24,802 bases of DNA from Candidatus Woesearchaeota archaeon (GCA_023259315.1 JAHFQL010000006.1:1-24802), one strand, 5' to 3'; positions 15,448-23,796 are shown, counted from the stretch's first letter. The notes: generated by a model from the sequence alone, not told the origin. A program made the numbers and translations.

Positions 15448-15855
15448 ATGTCAGAAAAAAATTTTAAAGAAGACCAAGTTGAGTTTTTGGCAGGATTCAA
15501 AGGTGAGAGGCATGAACATATCTGGGGTTATGAATTATGGGTTGAGAACAACGAAAAGTATTGCAATAAACTTTTGATTTTGCATAAAGGATTTGAGTCA
15601 AGCTGGCATTATCATGAGCGCAAAGATGAGACTTTTGTGATTCTTGAAGGGCAAGTTTCGCTTACTTATGCGAATGGATTAGGTGCATCTCCCAAAACAA
15701 TAGTTTTGAATAAAGGAGATAAATTCAGGTTGAGCCCAGGGATGGTTCATATGTTTAAATCATTGATTCCCAATAGTGTTGTCATGGAAATATCAACAAC
15801 AGATGATGACGATAATGTAAAGTTGCGCCCCGCAAGGAAATTAATTGAAGAGTAG
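15448..15855 (+). CDS. Cupin-domain protein, sugar isomerase-like
   Basis: 135 residues forming a single small cupin barrel. The metal-binding pattern is visible: H54-Y-H56 and E61 in SSWHYHERKDETFVILEG, and H101 in LSPGMVHMF. The opening WGYELWVENNEKYCNKLLIL and the ending EISTTDDDDN are typical of cupins near sugar-nucleotide genes (type II phosphomannose isomerase/D-lyxose isomerase-like). It is first in the heptose operon, behind a GGTG ribosome-binding site. Since no GmhA-type SIS isomerase is present, an isomerase role on a heptose or heptulose phosphate is possible, but unproven; an epimerase or regulatory role is equally open. Confidence 0.72.
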   Translation: MSEKNFKEDQVEFLAGFKGERHEHIWGYELWVENNEKYCNKLLILHKGFESSWHYHERKDETFVILEGQVSLTYANGLGASPKTIVLNKGDKFRLSPGMVHMFKSLIPNSVVMEISTTDDDDNVKLRPARKLIEE

Positions 15856-15873
15856 AACATTCAAGTGATTAAA

Positions 15874-16770
15874 ATGCTAGACTTCAGCAAAATCAAAACA
15901 ATCTCTATAAAGCAGAGAAAGAACAAAGTAATGTTAAGCGATTTGATTAAGCCTGAGAATTCCAAAATATTGATGAACTCAATTGAATTGGATGAACTGG
16001 TTGGCATTACGACAGATGCCGTCATGAGAAGCAAGCAAGTAATCCTAATGATTGGTGCCCACGTGATTAAAGTTGGAATGAGTTTGTTGATAATTGACTT
16101 GATGAAAAAAGGGATTATAAAGCATATCGCAATGAATGGCGCTGGCCCGATTCATGATTTTGAACTGGCATTGATAGGGGAAACATCGGAGTATGTCGAG
16201 CAGGCAATTGAAGACGGCACTTTTGGAATGATAGAGGAAACTGGAAGAATCCTAAATGAAGCAGTCAAAGAAGGCGCAAAAAATAATTATGGCTATGGCT
16301 ATTCAATTGGAAAAAAGATTAATGACTTAAATTTACCAAATAAAGACTATAGCATCTTGTATAATGCTTACAAACTAAATATTCCTGTAACTGTCCATGT
16401 TGCCATTGGCACAGACATAATTCATCAGCATCCAAGCTGTGATGGTTCTGCAATTGGAAAAACTTCGTATCAGGATTTCAAGATTTTTGCAGAAAGCGTA
16501 AGTAAATTGGAAGACGGTGTTGTCCTGAATATAGGTTGCGCAGTAATTCTGCCGGAAGTTTTTCTGAAAGCATTGACGATTGCAAGAAATCTGGGATACA
16601 AAGTTGAAAAAATAACTGCTGCCAATCTTGATATTAACAATCACTACAGGCCTCGCGAGAATGTTGTAATAAGGCCAACTTCTTTGGGCGGAAAAGGTTT
16701 CATAATCATAGAAAGGCATGAAAAGACAATTCCTACGATGCATAGAATGATAATTGATAAAATTAGGTGA
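15874..16770 (+). CDS. Deoxyhypusine synthase-like protein of heptose cluster, function unknown
   Basis: 298 residues from ATG 15874. An in-frame GTG at 15865 exists, but its GTGAT looks like the Shine-Dalgarno for the ATG. Blocks seen: IGAHVIKVG (60-68), MNGAGPIHDFELALIGETSE (87-106), TVHVAIGTDIIHQHP (173-187), NIGCAVILPEVFLKAL (219-234). This is the pattern of proteins annotated as deoxyhypusine synthase family, with an NAD-type Rossmann-like core. The active-site Lys region of true deoxyhypusine synthase is not recognisable, so hypusine formation is unlikely. It lies between the cupin and the heptose kinase, so it probably acts on the heptose precursor or is a redox or isomerase step. Identification is from memory of the family. 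Confidence 0.6.
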   Translation: MLDFSKIKTISIKQRKNKVMLSDLIKPENSKILMNSIELDELVGITTDAVMRSKQVILMIGAHVIKVGMSLLIIDLMKKGIIKHIAMNGAGPIHDFELALIGETSEYVEQAIEDGTFGMIEETGRILNEAVKEGAKNNYGYGYSIGKKINDLNLPNKDYSILYNAYKLNIPVTVHVAIGTDIIHQHPSCDGSAIGKTSYQDFKIFAESVSKLEDGVVLNIGCAVILPEVFLKALTIARNLGYKVEKITAANLDINNHYRPRENVVIRPTSLGGKGFIIIERHEKTIPTMHRMIIDKIR

Positions 16771-16776
16771 GATATA

Positions 16777-17769
16777 ATGAAAAATAAATTGCTGAAGATA
16801 TTGGAAAGTTTCAAAGGCAAGAAAATTCTGGTTATAGGGGATATTATGCTCGACAAGTACATCTGGGGCGATGTTTCAAGAATAAGCCCTGAAGCCCCTG
16901 TCCAGGTCGTGAATGTTTTAAGGGAAACTTTTGAAGCAGGCGGCGCAGCAAATGTGGCAAATAACATAGCAGCCTTAAATGGCAAAGCATTCATGGTTGG
17001 CATAACTGGAAATGATGGATCCAGAAATATTTTATTGGAAGATTTAAGGAAAAAAAATATTGATGTCAGTGGAATCTTTCTTGACAAAGCCAAGCCAACA
17101 ACCCAAAAAATAAGGGTGATAGGAAAAAGCCAGCAGTTATTAAGGGTTGACTATGAGAACAAAGAGCATATTCATTCTAACATAGAACATTCTATTATTG
17201 GCTTTCTTGAAAAAAACATCAAAAATATCGACGTTGTTGTAATTTCAGATTATGCGAAAGGCGTAATCACACAAAAAGTCAGCAATAAAGCAATAGAGAC
17301 AGCAAAAAAACACAATAAGCCTATAATTGTTGACCCCAAGCCAAAGCACAAGGACTTTTATTCAAATGTGACGCTAATCACCCCAAATAATGCGGAAGCC
17401 TCAGAAATGTCTGGAATTGAGGACGGAAGTGATGAGGCTGCAATTGAAGTGGGAAACAGATTGATGAAGAATCTGAACACTAATGTCTTAATCACGAGAG
17501 GCGAAAAAGGCATGTTATTGTTTGAGCAGAATGGAAATATTACTAATATTCCCACAAAAGCCCGCGAAGTTTACAGCCTCATTGGCGCAGGAGACACAGT
17601 TGTTGCGACTATTGCTTTGGCTCTTGCTTCAGGGGCGGATTTCAAGGAATCTTCAATACTTTCAAACATCGCAGCTGGCATAAAGGTCGGAAAAATAGGA
17701 ACATCTTCCGTAAGCATTGAAGAAATAAAAAGAGAAATTGAGAATGACAAAAGCGATTTTCTTGGATAG
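16777..17769 (+). CDS. rfaE1: D-glycero-D-manno-heptose-7-phosphate kinase (RfaE1/HldE kinase domain)
   Basis: 330 residues, PfkB-family fold. GDIMLDKYIWGDVSRISPEA at 21-40 is the characteristic HldE substrate motif, followed by GGAANVANN at 55-63. ISDYAKGV lies in the middle, VDPKPKH near residue 190 and the anion-hole/catalytic motif GAGDT at 270-274 with D273. The enzyme phosphorylates heptose-7-phosphate at O1. In many bacteria it is fused to a nucleotidyltransferase; here the two halves are separate genes. AGGTGA at 16764-16769, overlapping the upstream stop, is the Shine-Dalgarno for ATG 16777. The 3' end overlaps gmhB by 26 nt. Very clear assignment to the family; anomer specificity cannot be read. 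Confidence 0.93.
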   Translation: MKNKLLKILESFKGKKILVIGDIMLDKYIWGDVSRISPEAPVQVVNVLRETFEAGGAANVANNIAALNGKAFMVGITGNDGSRNILLEDLRKKNIDVSGIFLDKAKPTTQKIRVIGKSQQLLRVDYENKEHIHSNIEHSIIGFLEKNIKNIDVVVISDYAKGVITQKVSNKAIETAKKHNKPIIVDPKPKHKDFYSNVTLITPNNAEASEMSGIEDGSDEAAIEVGNRLMKNLNTNVLITRGEKGMLLFEQNGNITNIPTKAREVYSLIGAGDTVVATIALALASGADFKESSILSNIAAGIKVGKIGTSSVSIEEIKREIENDKSDFLG

Positions 17770-18268
17770 GGATGGCACCTTAGTTGAGGATATTGGTTAT
17801 CATCACAAATTGGAAAACTTCAAATTAATTCCAAATGCAATTGAAGGATTAAAGTTATTAAGAAATTATAAATTAATTATTGTTTCAAACCAATCTGGCA
17901 TTGGAAGAGGATATTACACAATGAAAGATTTTGAGAATTTTAATAACCATCTAATTCAGGAATTAAAAAAAAATAACATTAAGATAGAAAAAACTTATAT
18001 TTGCCATCACAGGCCAGAAGATAATTGTGGGTGCCGCAAGCCAAAGGCAAAGCTAATTAAGGACGCTGCAAAAGAATTTGATATTGACTTAAAGAAATCC
18101 TGTATGATTGGCGACAAGAAAATAGACATTGATATGGGGCATAATGCAGGTTGCAAAAGTATTTTAGTTTTGACTGGCAATGGGATGCAAAAAAAAAATG
18201 AATCAAATGCAGATTATGTTGCAAAGGATTTGTTAGATGCAGCTAAGTGGATAAGAAAAAATGATTAG
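17744..18268 (+). CDS. gmhB: D-glycero-D-manno-heptose-1,7-bisphosphate 7-phosphatase GmhB
   Basis: 174 residues, HAD-IIIA family. FLDRDGT at 6-12 has the nucleophile D8 and acid/base D10; VSNQSGIGRG at 47-56 is motif II; the zinc site C87-x-H89-x5-C95-x-C97 within CHHRPEDNCGCRKP is diagnostic for GmhB; K/R-rich RKPK and IGDKKIDID supply motifs III and IV. It removes the C7 phosphate made redundant after RfaE1. Start chosen at ATG 17744 (an in-frame TTG lies 6 nt earlier), giving a 26-nt overlap with the kinase gene. Length is normal. Confidence 0.93.
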   Translation: MTKAIFLDRDGTLVEDIGYHHKLENFKLIPNAIEGLKLLRNYKLIIVSNQSGIGRGYYTMKDFENFNNHLIQELKKNNIKIEKTYICHHRPEDNCGCRKPKAKLIKDAAKEFDIDLKKSCMIGDKKIDIDMGHNAGCKSILVLTGNGMQKKNESNADYVAKDLLDAAKWIRKND

Positions 18269-18749
18269 CCAAAAAATCAAAACATTGAACGAACTCATCA
18301 AGATAGTTGAAAAACTAAAAAAACAAAACAAAAAAATTATAACGACCAACGGAGTTTTTGACATTCTGCATTATGGCCATGTAAAATATCTGGAAGGTGC
18401 CAAAAAATTGGGGAGCATTTTAATTGTTGGTGTCAACACAGACGAATCAGTTAAGCAAAACAAAGGCGATAAAAGGCCGATTAATGATGAAAAATCTAGG
18501 TTAAGCATTCTGGCTGCCTTGGAAAGTGTTGATTATGTTTTTCTCTTTGATGAAAAAGGTCCAAGAAATTGGCTAGATAAAATAAAGCCGGATTTTCATG
18601 TCAAAGCCAGCGATTACAAGGTAAACCAAATAATTGAAAAAGGCCTTGTTGAAAAAAATGGTGGAAAGATAGTCATAGCTAAAGCTGAAAAAAAATATTC
18701 AACAACTAAAATAATAAATAAAATTCTAGATATTTACAAAAAACAATAA
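18261..18749 (+). CDS. rfaE2: Heptose-1-phosphate nucleotidyltransferase (RfaE2/HldE-C like)
   Basis: 162 residues, cytidylyltransferase fold. TNGVFDILHYGHVKYLEGAK at 29-48 holds the nucleotide-binding HxGH (H37-Y-G-H40); VGVNTDESVKQNKGDKRP follows, and the YSTTKIINKI phrase near the end is the ST(T/S) motif of this family. It would join heptose-1-phosphate to a nucleotide; bacterial homologues use ATP and give ADP-heptose. The ATG overlaps the gmhB stop by 8 nt. Other cytidylyltransferases (for example glycerol-3-phosphate) are similar, but the operon decides the call. Confidence 0.9.
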   Translation: MISQKIKTLNELIKIVEKLKKQNKKIITTNGVFDILHYGHVKYLEGAKKLGSILIVGVNTDESVKQNKGDKRPINDEKSRLSILAALESVDYVFLFDEKGPRNWLDKIKPDFHVKASDYKVNQIIEKGLVEKNGGKIVIAKAEKKYSTTKIINKILDIYKKQ

Positions 18750-18750
18750 T

Positions 18751-18759
18751 TTTTTAAAC
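18751..18759 (+). promoter_or_regulatory. TATA box for second GT2 gene, leaderless
   Basis: TTTTTAAAC centred near 18756 lies 25 nt before the ATG at 18781 and begins right after the rfaE2 stop. It predicts a leaderless transcript and supports ATG 18781 over the in-frame TTG at 18772. Confidence 0.55.
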
Positions 18760-18780
18760 GTCCAATAGATTTTGTTCTCT

Positions 18781-19479
18781 ATGCCAAAACTGTCAATAAT
18801 AATCCCAGTTTATAATGAAGAAAGCACCATATTGGAAATCATCAATAAGGTAAAAAAAGCCAAATCTTATGATTTTAAAAAGGAAATAATTGTGGTGGAT
18901 GATTTTTCAGCTGACAAAACAAAAAAAAAATTAAAATCATTGAAAGACAAATCAATAAAAATGTTCTATCACAATAAAAATATGGGCAAAGGATCTGCTA
19001 TAAAGACGGGCCTGCAGCACTTCACTGGCCAAATTGTCTTGATTCAGGATGCAGATCTGGAGTATGACCCAAATGACTATGAAAAATTGCTGAAGCCCAT
19101 AATGGATAAAAAGGCAGATGTTGTTTATGGCTCGAGATTTGATGTTGTGACAAAAAATCTCAGAAAAATGTACAAACTGCATTACATTGGGAATCTTTTC
19201 CTAACTTTGCTAACAAATGCGCTCTATGGCGTGAAAATAACCGATATGGAAACTGGCTATAAAGTGTTAAAGAGAAACGTAATAAAAGACATAAGCCTAA
19301 AAGCAAGACGATTTGACTTTGAGCCGGAAATCACTGCCAAAATTCTCAAAAAGGGCTACAAAATCCACGAAGTCCCGATAAATTTCTATGGCAGAAAATT
19401 TGATGAAGGAAAAAAAATCACTTGGATTGATGGGGTCAAGGCAGCGTTTTATCTGGTCAAGTACAGGTTTGTTGATTAG
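18781..19479 (+). CDS. GT2 glycosyltransferase, dolichol-phosphate sugar synthase-like
   Basis: 232 residues. It has SIIIPVYNEESTI at 5-17, IVVDDFSADKT with D40-D41, NMGKGSAIKTG around 67-77, the metal motif DAD at 90-92 followed by LEYDP, and DMETGYKVLKR plus FEPEITAKILKKGYK later. This is the classical DPM1/DPG-synthase pattern of archaea, with the conserved YxxR-type ending (NFYGRKFDEGKKI) seen in polyprenyl-phosphate glycosyltransferases. It has no membrane helix. Compared with the GT2 behind aglB it is a different subfamily, so two lipid-linked sugars may be made. It follows rfaE2 but has its own TATA box. Donor sugar not determinable. Confidence 0.88.
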   Translation: MPKLSIIIPVYNEESTILEIINKVKKAKSYDFKKEIIVVDDFSADKTKKKLKSLKDKSIKMFYHNKNMGKGSAIKTGLQHFTGQIVLIQDADLEYDPNDYEKLLKPIMDKKADVVYGSRFDVVTKNLRKMYKLHYIGNLFLTLLTNALYGVKITDMETGYKVLKRNVIKDISLKARRFDFEPEITAKILKKGYKIHEVPINFYGRKFDEGKKITWIDGVKAAFYLVKYRFVD

Positions 19480-19533
19480 AATTTTTAATAGGTTGATGCA
19501 ACAATAATGCCAAAGAATTTTCCAATAATAAAC

Positions 19534-19542
19534 CTTTAAATA
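19534..19542 (+). promoter_or_regulatory. TATA box for membrane-protein operon
   Basis: CTTTAAATA centred at about 19538 predicts transcription from about 19563. That coincides with a TTG at 19562, so the first gene may be translated from a leaderless TTG, unless the in-frame TTG at 19574 is used. Confidence 0.5.
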
Positions 19543-19561
19543 CCCTTATAATTTCTTTCTC

Positions 19562-21838
19562 TTGGGGATTTGGTTGAAACAATTTTTTACCGGCATAAAG
19601 AATCTTGCAAAGGGGCATTTCTATGTATTTATCTTGCTATTGCTTGCATTATTCTTTTTTCATAACATAATCAGCATAACAAAAATACCAAGCAACGGTC
19701 ATTATGTCAATGATGTTACATTTTATTCTTACAATATGAAAAAGTCACTTCAGGAAGGCACTCTTCCTTTATGGACCCCTTATTATTATAGCGGCAGGCC
19801 TTTGTTTGCGCAGCCAGAATACTATTTCATAGATCTTAATCTGTTTTTGATTTTATTGACGGGAAACATCTATCTTGCGATGAATTTTAGTGTAATAACA
19901 CACTTTTTTCTAGCTGGCCTTGGTATGTACTTGCTTGTTTATTATTTAAGTGATAATAAAAAATCTGGATTCGTATCGGCATTAATATACATGTTTAATG
20001 GATATATTCATACATTTGTCGTGCCAGGGAACATAATGATACTTGAGGGCTATTCCTTAATACCATTCCTTTTCTTTTTTATTGTTAAAGCGCTCAAAAG
20101 CAAGAATTTTATTTTTAATTCTGTGGTTACAGGAATATTCATAGCGTCCGAGATTTTTGTTGGGGGAGTAATTTTCTTTCCATATTTGCTGATAATAATT
20201 TTTGCATATTCAATCTTTTATTTAATAGGCAAGAATTTCTTGAACAGGTTACTGAGGCTAATCCTCGTGGGCGCAATAATAGGTACGATTGGCTTTGGGC
20301 TTTCTGCAATAAAACTTCTGCCAGGGCTTGACTTTTTGAATCTTTCAAACAGGCAAATCGGGGTTTCGTATCAGGAATATTTAGGCGAGCCCGTTATAAT
20401 AAAAAATTTTGTATTTGCATTCATATCAAACATAGCCTCAAAGGGAAGCGGCCTTTCATCTGCTGTCGGGGCAATTGGCTTTATACTCCTTATTTTTGGA
20501 TTGTATAGGCATAAAAACAGAACTGTATTGTTTTCTGCTTCAGTTATTTTGCTGTCATTTTTTACATCAAGCGAGTCATTTTTGGCAAAATTCTTGTTTA
20601 GTCTTCCGATTTTTGATCAAACAAGGCATGTTGAAAGGTCATTGTTCATTTTTGCTTTCGCTGCTTCGATTTTGGCTGGCTTTGGGTTTTTGAATTTGGA
20701 TTTGGTTATAGAGAAATACAAAAAACTCAATAAAAAAATAATTTTCATTGTAATCGTTTTGCTGATATGCTTAGAGCTTGTCTTTTTGCAGGTGGTTCCG
20801 CCATCAAGCGAGGTTATACATCCAAAGGACATCCCGATACTTGATTATATGGGCAAAGACCCGTTACTATTCAGGACAATAAACCTTGGGTTGAAAACCC
20901 TAATTGGCGCGACCGGATATAATTATTATTCCCAGCTAGGCATAAGCGAGATAAAAGGCGGCAGCGGCATATGGTTTGACGACTATATCAACTTCCTCAT
21001 AATTGCCCAAAGCTCACCTGCAAAAATGTGGGGCATTCTAAACAATAAATATGTTATCCTTGACAAAAAAACAGAAATTGACGGGCTAAGATTAGTGGAC
21101 AAGTTCAAAGATTGCAGGGAATGCACATTATGGGAATCTTTTGGGCCATATCTTTATGAAAATACAAGATTTCTTCCAAGAAACTACATAGTGCCGAGCA
21201 GTATATTGATTGTCGGAAATGACAAGTTAGCGGAGCAAGTCATCTATAGTTTAATGCTGAAGAACTTTGAGCCGAGTAGTGCAGTTTTAATACAAGGAAC
21301 CAGAATAAACGATTACAGTGTTGATTTCCTTAAAAGGTTTAATGCTATTTTTTTAGTCAAGGACTCTGTAGACGAGGATAGTATCCCAAAATTAAGGGAC
21401 TATGTAAAACAAGGTGGCATACTTGTCCCTGACATACTAAATGGAAAAAATAGCGTGACTAATAACGATATTGATTTGGTATCAAATATAACCTCTGGCC
21501 ATTATAAAGAGGTAAATGTTTCCCAATATTTAAATAATAAAGTGGTCGTTGATTTAAATGGTGAGAAAGGCTGGCTCGTTGCGTCAGAAAGATTTGCTTA
21601 TTTTCCCGGCTGGACAGCAACCATAAACGGAAAGGATATTGAATTGTTTAAAGCAGATAACGTGATTACTGCAATTTATTTGAATGGGGAAAATGGCAAA
21701 TTAGAACTTGAATATAAACCAGATTCCTATAAAATAGGAAAATTAATATCTATTGCGTCATTTGTCTTATTGTTTATTTATTTTTTATATTTCATCTATT
21801 TACGCAAATTAAGACTGGGTGATAAAAATCAAGCTTGA
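19562..21838 (+). CDS. YfhO-like multi-spanning membrane protein, probable GT-C fold
   Basis: Up to 758 residues. After the first helix comes an outside loop NDVTFYSYNMKKSL-x4-LPLWTPYYYSGRPL at about 50-81, the hallmark of the YfhO family (PF09586), whose members are thought to be GT-C membrane glycosyltransferases. About a dozen helices follow, then a long extracytoplasmic domain (about 430-725) ending FAYFPGWTATINGKDIELF, another family hallmark, and a last helix. YfhO in Gram-positive bacteria takes part in glycosylating cell-wall polymers using lipid-phosphate sugars; here it could decorate the N-glycan or surface proteins using the products of the GT2 enzymes. No ATG exists near the start; TTG 19562 or 19574 is used. 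It overlaps the next gene by 20 nt. Confidence 0.75.
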   Translation: MGIWLKQFFTGIKNLAKGHFYVFILLLLALFFFHNIISITKIPSNGHYVNDVTFYSYNMKKSLQEGTLPLWTPYYYSGRPLFAQPEYYFIDLNLFLILLTGNIYLAMNFSVITHFFLAGLGMYLLVYYLSDNKKSGFVSALIYMFNGYIHTFVVPGNIMILEGYSLIPFLFFFIVKALKSKNFIFNSVVTGIFIASEIFVGGVIFFPYLLIIIFAYSIFYLIGKNFLNRLLRLILVGAIIGTIGFGLSAIKLLPGLDFLNLSNRQIGVSYQEYLGEPVIIKNFVFAFISNIASKGSGLSSAVGAIGFILLIFGLYRHKNRTVLFSASVILLSFFTSSESFLAKFLFSLPIFDQTRHVERSLFIFAFAASILAGFGFLNLDLVIEKYKKLNKKIIFIVIVLLICLELVFLQVVPPSSEVIHPKDIPILDYMGKDPLLFRTINLGLKTLIGATGYNYYSQLGISEIKGGSGIWFDDYINFLIIAQSSPAKMWGILNNKYVILDKKTEIDGLRLVDKFKDCRECTLWESFGPYLYENTRFLPRNYIVPSSILIVGNDKLAEQVIYSLMLKNFEPSSAVLIQGTRINDYSVDFLKRFNAIFLVKDSVDEDSIPKLRDYVKQGGILVPDILNGKNSVTNNDIDLVSNITSGHYKEVNVSQYLNNKVVVDLNGEKGWLVASERFAYFPGWTATINGKDIELFKADNVITAIYLNGENGKLELEYKPDSYKIGKLISIASFVLLFIYFLYFIYLRKLRLGDKNQA

Positions 21839-23459
21839 TTTGGAAAAAATAGTGTTGATTGCATTCTTTGGGCTATTCCTACTATTAGGAAATGGATTTT
21901 TATTTGAGCACAGGCTGCAGCATGATTTTCCATTTGCATATTTCGCATCTGACGCATTTCAGCACCAAACCAGGGCTCAAGGCATTAAAGATGCAGGCAA
22001 TTACAGAAACGAAGCAAGCTATATAGTTATGGGCGTCCAGAATGCAATTGGCTATTATCCCCCTGTCCTGTACCATCTTGCTGTTATCTTGTCTCATTTA
22101 AGCGGATTGGAGGTTTATGACACGATTTATTTCATAGTTTTCTTTTTTGCTGCTATGGCTTCTCTGGTGATGTACCTAATAATAAAAAATTTTAATAAAA
22201 ATGTTGCATTGATATGCCTGCCATTGTCTATTCTTGTTTTTTATAACGGTTTGTACACTGGGTTTACATGGGGCCACTGGCCTGCATTAGTTTCGCAATT
22301 CTTCCTGGCTTGCGTGTTTTGGTACACATCAAGGATGGATTTGAAGAAATCCTACATATTTTTAGGCATTTTCCTTGCAGCAGCTTTTATGACTCACACA
22401 TCTGAAGCATTGTTTGTAGGATTTTATTTAATATTATTTTTTATCGTTTCAAGCGCAATAAGCAGAAAAATTGAATTAAGTTTTATAAAAAATCTGGTTC
22501 TGGGCTGCCTAATCGTTTTTCTAATTACATTTTATTACCTCGTGATATTTAAATATGTGTGGCTTCCAAGCCAGACATTTGAATTCGGCTCAGTTACATG
22601 GGATAATCCTACAATTTATCTAGCTGATTTCAAAATTCTTTTGTTGTTTATGATTTCAGGCATTGTCATTTCTTTGCTCCTCATCAAGAAAAGTCTGGTT
22701 CCTGCCCTGGCATCTTTTACAATGCTGATAACGGGCTTGGGCAATTATTATGGATTTAGGGAGAAAGCATTCCAATTGAGGTTTTCCTGGCCGATATTTT
22801 TATCATTCTTTATCGGCCTTGGAGTATATTATCTCCTGAAATTTGTGATAAAAGAATGGAAATTAATTTATTCCATAATAATATCTGCAATACTCGCAAT
22901 AATAATATTTATTCCAGGCATTCCTTATATACCGCACTATCAAATAGTTAAATCAAGCGGATTGATGGATAATTACCATTGGGAAATGTTTAACTGGATT
23001 GCAGCAAATGCAGAAAAAAATGCCAGGGTATACTTTTTTTACGGGGACATATACAGCCAGGACGCATTATTGAGAAATTCAAAAAGAACGCACTATCAAG
23101 TCACGCCTGAGGGGTTTATAGACGCACTCCAAAAAAAGGAAATAAGGAAAGTTTATGATTCGGAGCTGCCGGGTGATGGCGGCGGTGGCGGGCCATACAG
23201 AAAATCCTTCTTTTCCTTTGGCTTCGGCATAAATGAGATGCCTCTCGAGCAAAGGAATGGATTAAAAAACATTTGCAAGTTTGATTATTTGGTTTTTGAC
23301 AGGGCGTCAAGGCAGCCGGTGCTTGTGCAATACAACTTATTGATTGCAAACGAATTACTGAAAAAAGACTATATTAAAGTAGCTTTTAATAACCAGTATG
23401 CTGTTGTTTTAAAAAATAATAATGTAGGGGCTGATTGCATTGAACAAAGAAACTTTTAA
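21819..23459 (+). CDS. Multi-spanning membrane protein, GT-C-like
   Basis: 546 residues from a GTG at 21819 (TTG at 21840 is an alternative). After one helix an outside loop has FASDAFQHQTRAQGI at about 42-56, resembling the acidic D-x-x-x-H region of GT-C enzymes, then GYYPPVLYHL. About ten further helices follow, and a C-terminal soluble part has a Gly run (GDGGGGG near residue 450). I do not recognise a named family. Gene order between YfhO-like and DUF1616-like membrane proteins, with 20-nt overlaps on both sides, suggests a joint function in surface glycan assembly. Confidence 0.6.
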   Translation: MIKIKLDLEKIVLIAFFGLFLLLGNGFLFEHRLQHDFPFAYFASDAFQHQTRAQGIKDAGNYRNEASYIVMGVQNAIGYYPPVLYHLAVILSHLSGLEVYDTIYFIVFFFAAMASLVMYLIIKNFNKNVALICLPLSILVFYNGLYTGFTWGHWPALVSQFFLACVFWYTSRMDLKKSYIFLGIFLAAAFMTHTSEALFVGFYLILFFIVSSAISRKIELSFIKNLVLGCLIVFLITFYYLVIFKYVWLPSQTFEFGSVTWDNPTIYLADFKILLLFMISGIVISLLLIKKSLVPALASFTMLITGLGNYYGFREKAFQLRFSWPIFLSFFIGLGVYYLLKFVIKEWKLIYSIIISAILAIIIFIPGIPYIPHYQIVKSSGLMDNYHWEMFNWIAANAEKNARVYFFYGDIYSQDALLRNSKRTHYQVTPEGFIDALQKKEIRKVYDSELPGDGGGGGPYRKSFFSFGFGINEMPLEQRNGLKNICKFDYLVFDRASRQPVLVQYNLLIANELLKKDYIKVAFNNQYAVVLKNNNVGADCIEQRNF

Positions 23460-23796
23460 CTTGATTAAGAAAGAGTTATGGTATATTGGAATTTTGTTCT
23501 TGATAATTTTCATTATATTCAAAATTATTTATTTTAAAGATAGTTTTATTGTCTCATTAAGGTTTGTTGTATCTTTATTCTGGCTTTTTGTTTTGCCGGG
23601 CTACTACATTATGTTTTATTGGAAAGAAAAACTTGATTTCACAGAGAGATTGATTATCGGAATTGCGCTATCGGCAGCAGTAATTGGGGTGTCCAGTTAT
23701 TATATTGGCTTGATAGGATTAAGTATCAAGCATCATGGGATATTATTGCCTTTTGTATTAATTATAGCCGGCATAATGATAAATCTTAAAAAATAG
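23440..23796 (+). CDS. Small DUF1616-like membrane protein
   Basis: 118 residues with four hydrophobic helices. The phrase RFVVSLFWLFVLPGYYIMFYW followed by LDFTERLIIGIALSAAV matches the DUF1616 pattern (R-x-x-x-G-L-x-F-x-x-F-x-P-G-Y, then D-x-x-E-R-x-x-x-S-x-G-L-S), membrane proteins found in archaeal surface-sugar loci. Full DUF1616 proteins are usually much longer, so this is a short form or the surviving front part of a gene shortened near the IS element. Start is a TTG, with GGGGCTGAT at 23427-23435 as ribosome-binding site, overlapping the previous gene by 20 nt. Function unknown. Confidence 0.6.
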   Translation: MNKETFNLIKKELWYIGILFLIIFIIFKIIYFKDSFIVSLRFVVSLFWLFVLPGYYIMFYWKEKLDFTERLIIGIALSAAVIGVSSYYIGLIGLSIKHHGILLPFVLIIAGIMINLKK

